A stretch of DNA of 6,506 nucleotides, taken from contig JAGUYV010000005.1 of NCBI GenBank assembly GCA_020061125.1, positions 1 to 6,506 on the forward strand. The letters are read 5' to 3'. Shown here piece by piece: positions 5,977-6,506 of the stretch. Position numbers and translations under genes: made by a program. Position 1 is the stretch's first letter, and each line of letters opens with the position of its first letter. A model generated the notes under the pieces. The model worked only from the letters and a program-made list of their open reading frames with translations. It was not told where the DNA came from and ran no database searches. The stretch is from a bacterium. GTDB taxonomy: Bacteria > UBP15 > UBA6099 > DSWB01.

Positions 5977-6007
5977 TGCTCCCCTCGTAGCAGCTTCCCC
6001 TTCCTCC
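5971..6007 (+). promoter_or_regulatory. Candidate expression platform of riboswitch 2
   Basis: CTGCT (5976-5980) pairs with AGCAG (5989-5993) around the loop CCCCTCGT. The flanks GAAG (5968-5971) and CTTC (5994-5997) can extend it. It overlaps the P1 3' strand by at least one base, and by five if extended, so it competes with P1. Just downstream, CCTCC (6003-6007) is a perfect complement of the pilin Shine-Dalgarno GGAGG (6039-6043) and could sequester it. No U-tract is present, which favours translational control. Confidence 0.45.
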
Positions 6008-6051
6008 AAGCCTGGCTGTGCACACTCTCAATCATCTCGGAGGTGGACATC

Positions 6052-6237
6052 ATGTTCACGACACTGCACAGCCTGTACAAAAACGAAGAGGGGCAGGGCA
6101 TGACCGAATACGCCCTCATCATCGCCCTCATCGCCGTGGGACTCATCGCCCTTCTCATCGCCTTCAAGGACAAGATCGGCGAAGTCTTCACCAACGCCCA
6201 GGGTTCCCTGGACCAGGCGCAGTCAACCACACCGTAA
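6052..6237 (+). CDS. flp: Flp/Fap-type pilin prepilin 2
   Basis: A 61-residue Flp prepilin and paralogue of the one at 5361: identical length, 41 of 61 positions identical by eye, with the block from Gly14 to Leu26 unchanged. Cleavage is expected at Gly14/Gln15, placing Glu19-Tyr20 at +5/+6. The hydrophobic helix (about 21-38) is followed by F-K-D-K-I-G and a short tail ending D-Q-A-Q-S-T-T-P. Most differences are conservative in the helix (Val/Ile, Phe/Leu, Arg/Lys) and freer in the leader (residues 9-13). ATG 6052 is preferred over GTG 6043 because GGAGG (6039-6043) is 8 bases upstream of it, exactly as in pilin 1. It follows riboswitch 2 and precedes the prepilin peptidase gene, the usual flp-cpaA order of tad loci. 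Confidence 0.94.
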   Translation: MFTTLHSLYKNEEGQGMTEYALIIALIAVGLIALLIAFKDKIGEVFTNAQGSLDQAQSTTP

Positions 6238-6254
6238 CGGGACACATGGAAGCT

Positions 6255-6285
6255 CCGCCCGCCCGGCCCCGCGCCGGGCGGGCGG
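6255..6285 (+). terminator. GC-rich stem-loop after pilin gene 2 (no U-tract)
   Basis: Perfect 13-bp stem, 6255-6267 with 6273-6285, loop CCCGC. It starts 17 bases after the pilin stop and ends 19 bases before the Shine-Dalgarno of the peptidase gene. No T-run follows. Like the hairpin after pilin 1, it probably lowers read-through or protects the pilin mRNA 3' end, which would give more pilin than peptidase. Confidence 0.62.
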
Positions 6286-6319
6286 GACTCCCGTCCTGTA
6301 TCCCAAAGGAGACTGCGCC

Positions 6320-6506
6320 ATGACCGGACACACGCTCGACATCGCCCTGCTCGCATTGCTCGCGGCCGCCGTCGCCATAGACGGCAGGAGCCGGCGCATT
6401 CCCAACGCGTTGACCCTGCCGGCCATGGGAGCGGCGCTCGCGTGGCACGCCATTCACTCGGGTGCGCAGGGATTTGTGTTTTCGCTCGGCGGCCTGGGCG
6501 CGGGCC
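6320..6506 (+). CDS. cpaA: CpaA/TadV-type A24 prepilin peptidase (3' end cut by window)
   Basis: The first 62 codons are present and open to the window end. Residues 6-20 form a hydrophobic segment leading to Asp21, then G-R-S-R-R-I-P-N-A-L-T. This is the D-x5-I-P-N-x-L-T signature of A24 aspartic prepilin peptidases, with Asp21 the likely first catalytic aspartate. The second (in a G-x-G-D motif) would lie beyond the edge. A second hydrophobic segment begins at about residue 33, and a Gly-rich S-L-G-G-L-G-A-G run ends the visible part. The enzyme is an inner-membrane protease that cleaves Flp leaders after Gly. The short N-terminus, without the cysteine zinc domain of PilD, points to the CpaA/TadV subgroup. 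AAAGGAG (6305-6311) is 8 bases before ATG 6320. It sits directly after flp 2, as usual in tad loci. Confidence 0.88.
   Translation, partial: MTGHTLDIALLALLAAAVAIDGRSRRIPNALTLPAMGAALAWHAIHSGAQGFVFSLGGLGAG

Noticed and set aside
5761-6009. Minus-strand frames across riboswitch 2 (and a similar one, 5017-5310, across riboswitch 1)
   Set aside because: Both run through the structured aptamers. Their similar peptide segments simply reflect the conserved riboswitch sequence read backwards.

Overview
The window is GC-rich DNA with one AT-rich island at about 4970-5080. It looks like a Gram-negative bacterium that uses cyclic di-GMP and Tad (Flp) pili. Flp pilins downstream of class I c-di-GMP riboswitches are known from deltaproteobacteria such as Geobacter, and that is my best guess for the lineage. 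Nothing here fixes the taxonomy, so this is weak inference.

Left three quarters (1-4907, minus strand): one very long open reading frame, cut by the left edge. It encodes an exported modular surface protein of at least 1635 residues. In order it shows a signal peptide, a unique N-terminal domain, a DUF11-like domain, a linker module, six tandem Ig-like repeats of 85-91 residues, a second copy of the linker module, a carboxypeptidase-regulatory-like segment, a clear DUF11 domain and an SdrD-B-like segment with an EF-hand-type calcium loop. The long plus-strand readings over this stretch (His/Arg/Gly-rich) are codon-bias shadows.

Centre (4908-5167): an AT-rich divergent intergenic region with several small dyads. 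It presumably carries the promoters of the surface protein (leftward) and of the pilus locus (rightward), although no promoter is convincing by eye.

Right part (5168-6506, plus strand): the start of a tad/flp pilus locus, built as two similar cassettes. Cassette 1 is a GEMM-I c-di-GMP riboswitch, an Flp pilin (61 aa), a GC-rich hairpin, and a small membrane-protein gene (53 aa). Two abutting hairpins follow. Cassette 2 is a second GEMM-I riboswitch, a second Flp pilin (61 aa, about 67% identical to the first), a GC-rich hairpin, and the 5' end of a CpaA/TadV-type prepilin peptidase, cut by the right edge. The riboswitches should set pilin output according to c-di-GMP level, and the peptidase should process the pilins. 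Each aptamer is followed by a hairpin whose 5' arm uses the 3' strand of P1. The two hairpins share a CCCUCG loop on compensating stems, which makes them the likely expression platform. This duplicated switch-pilin arrangement is the most interesting element here.
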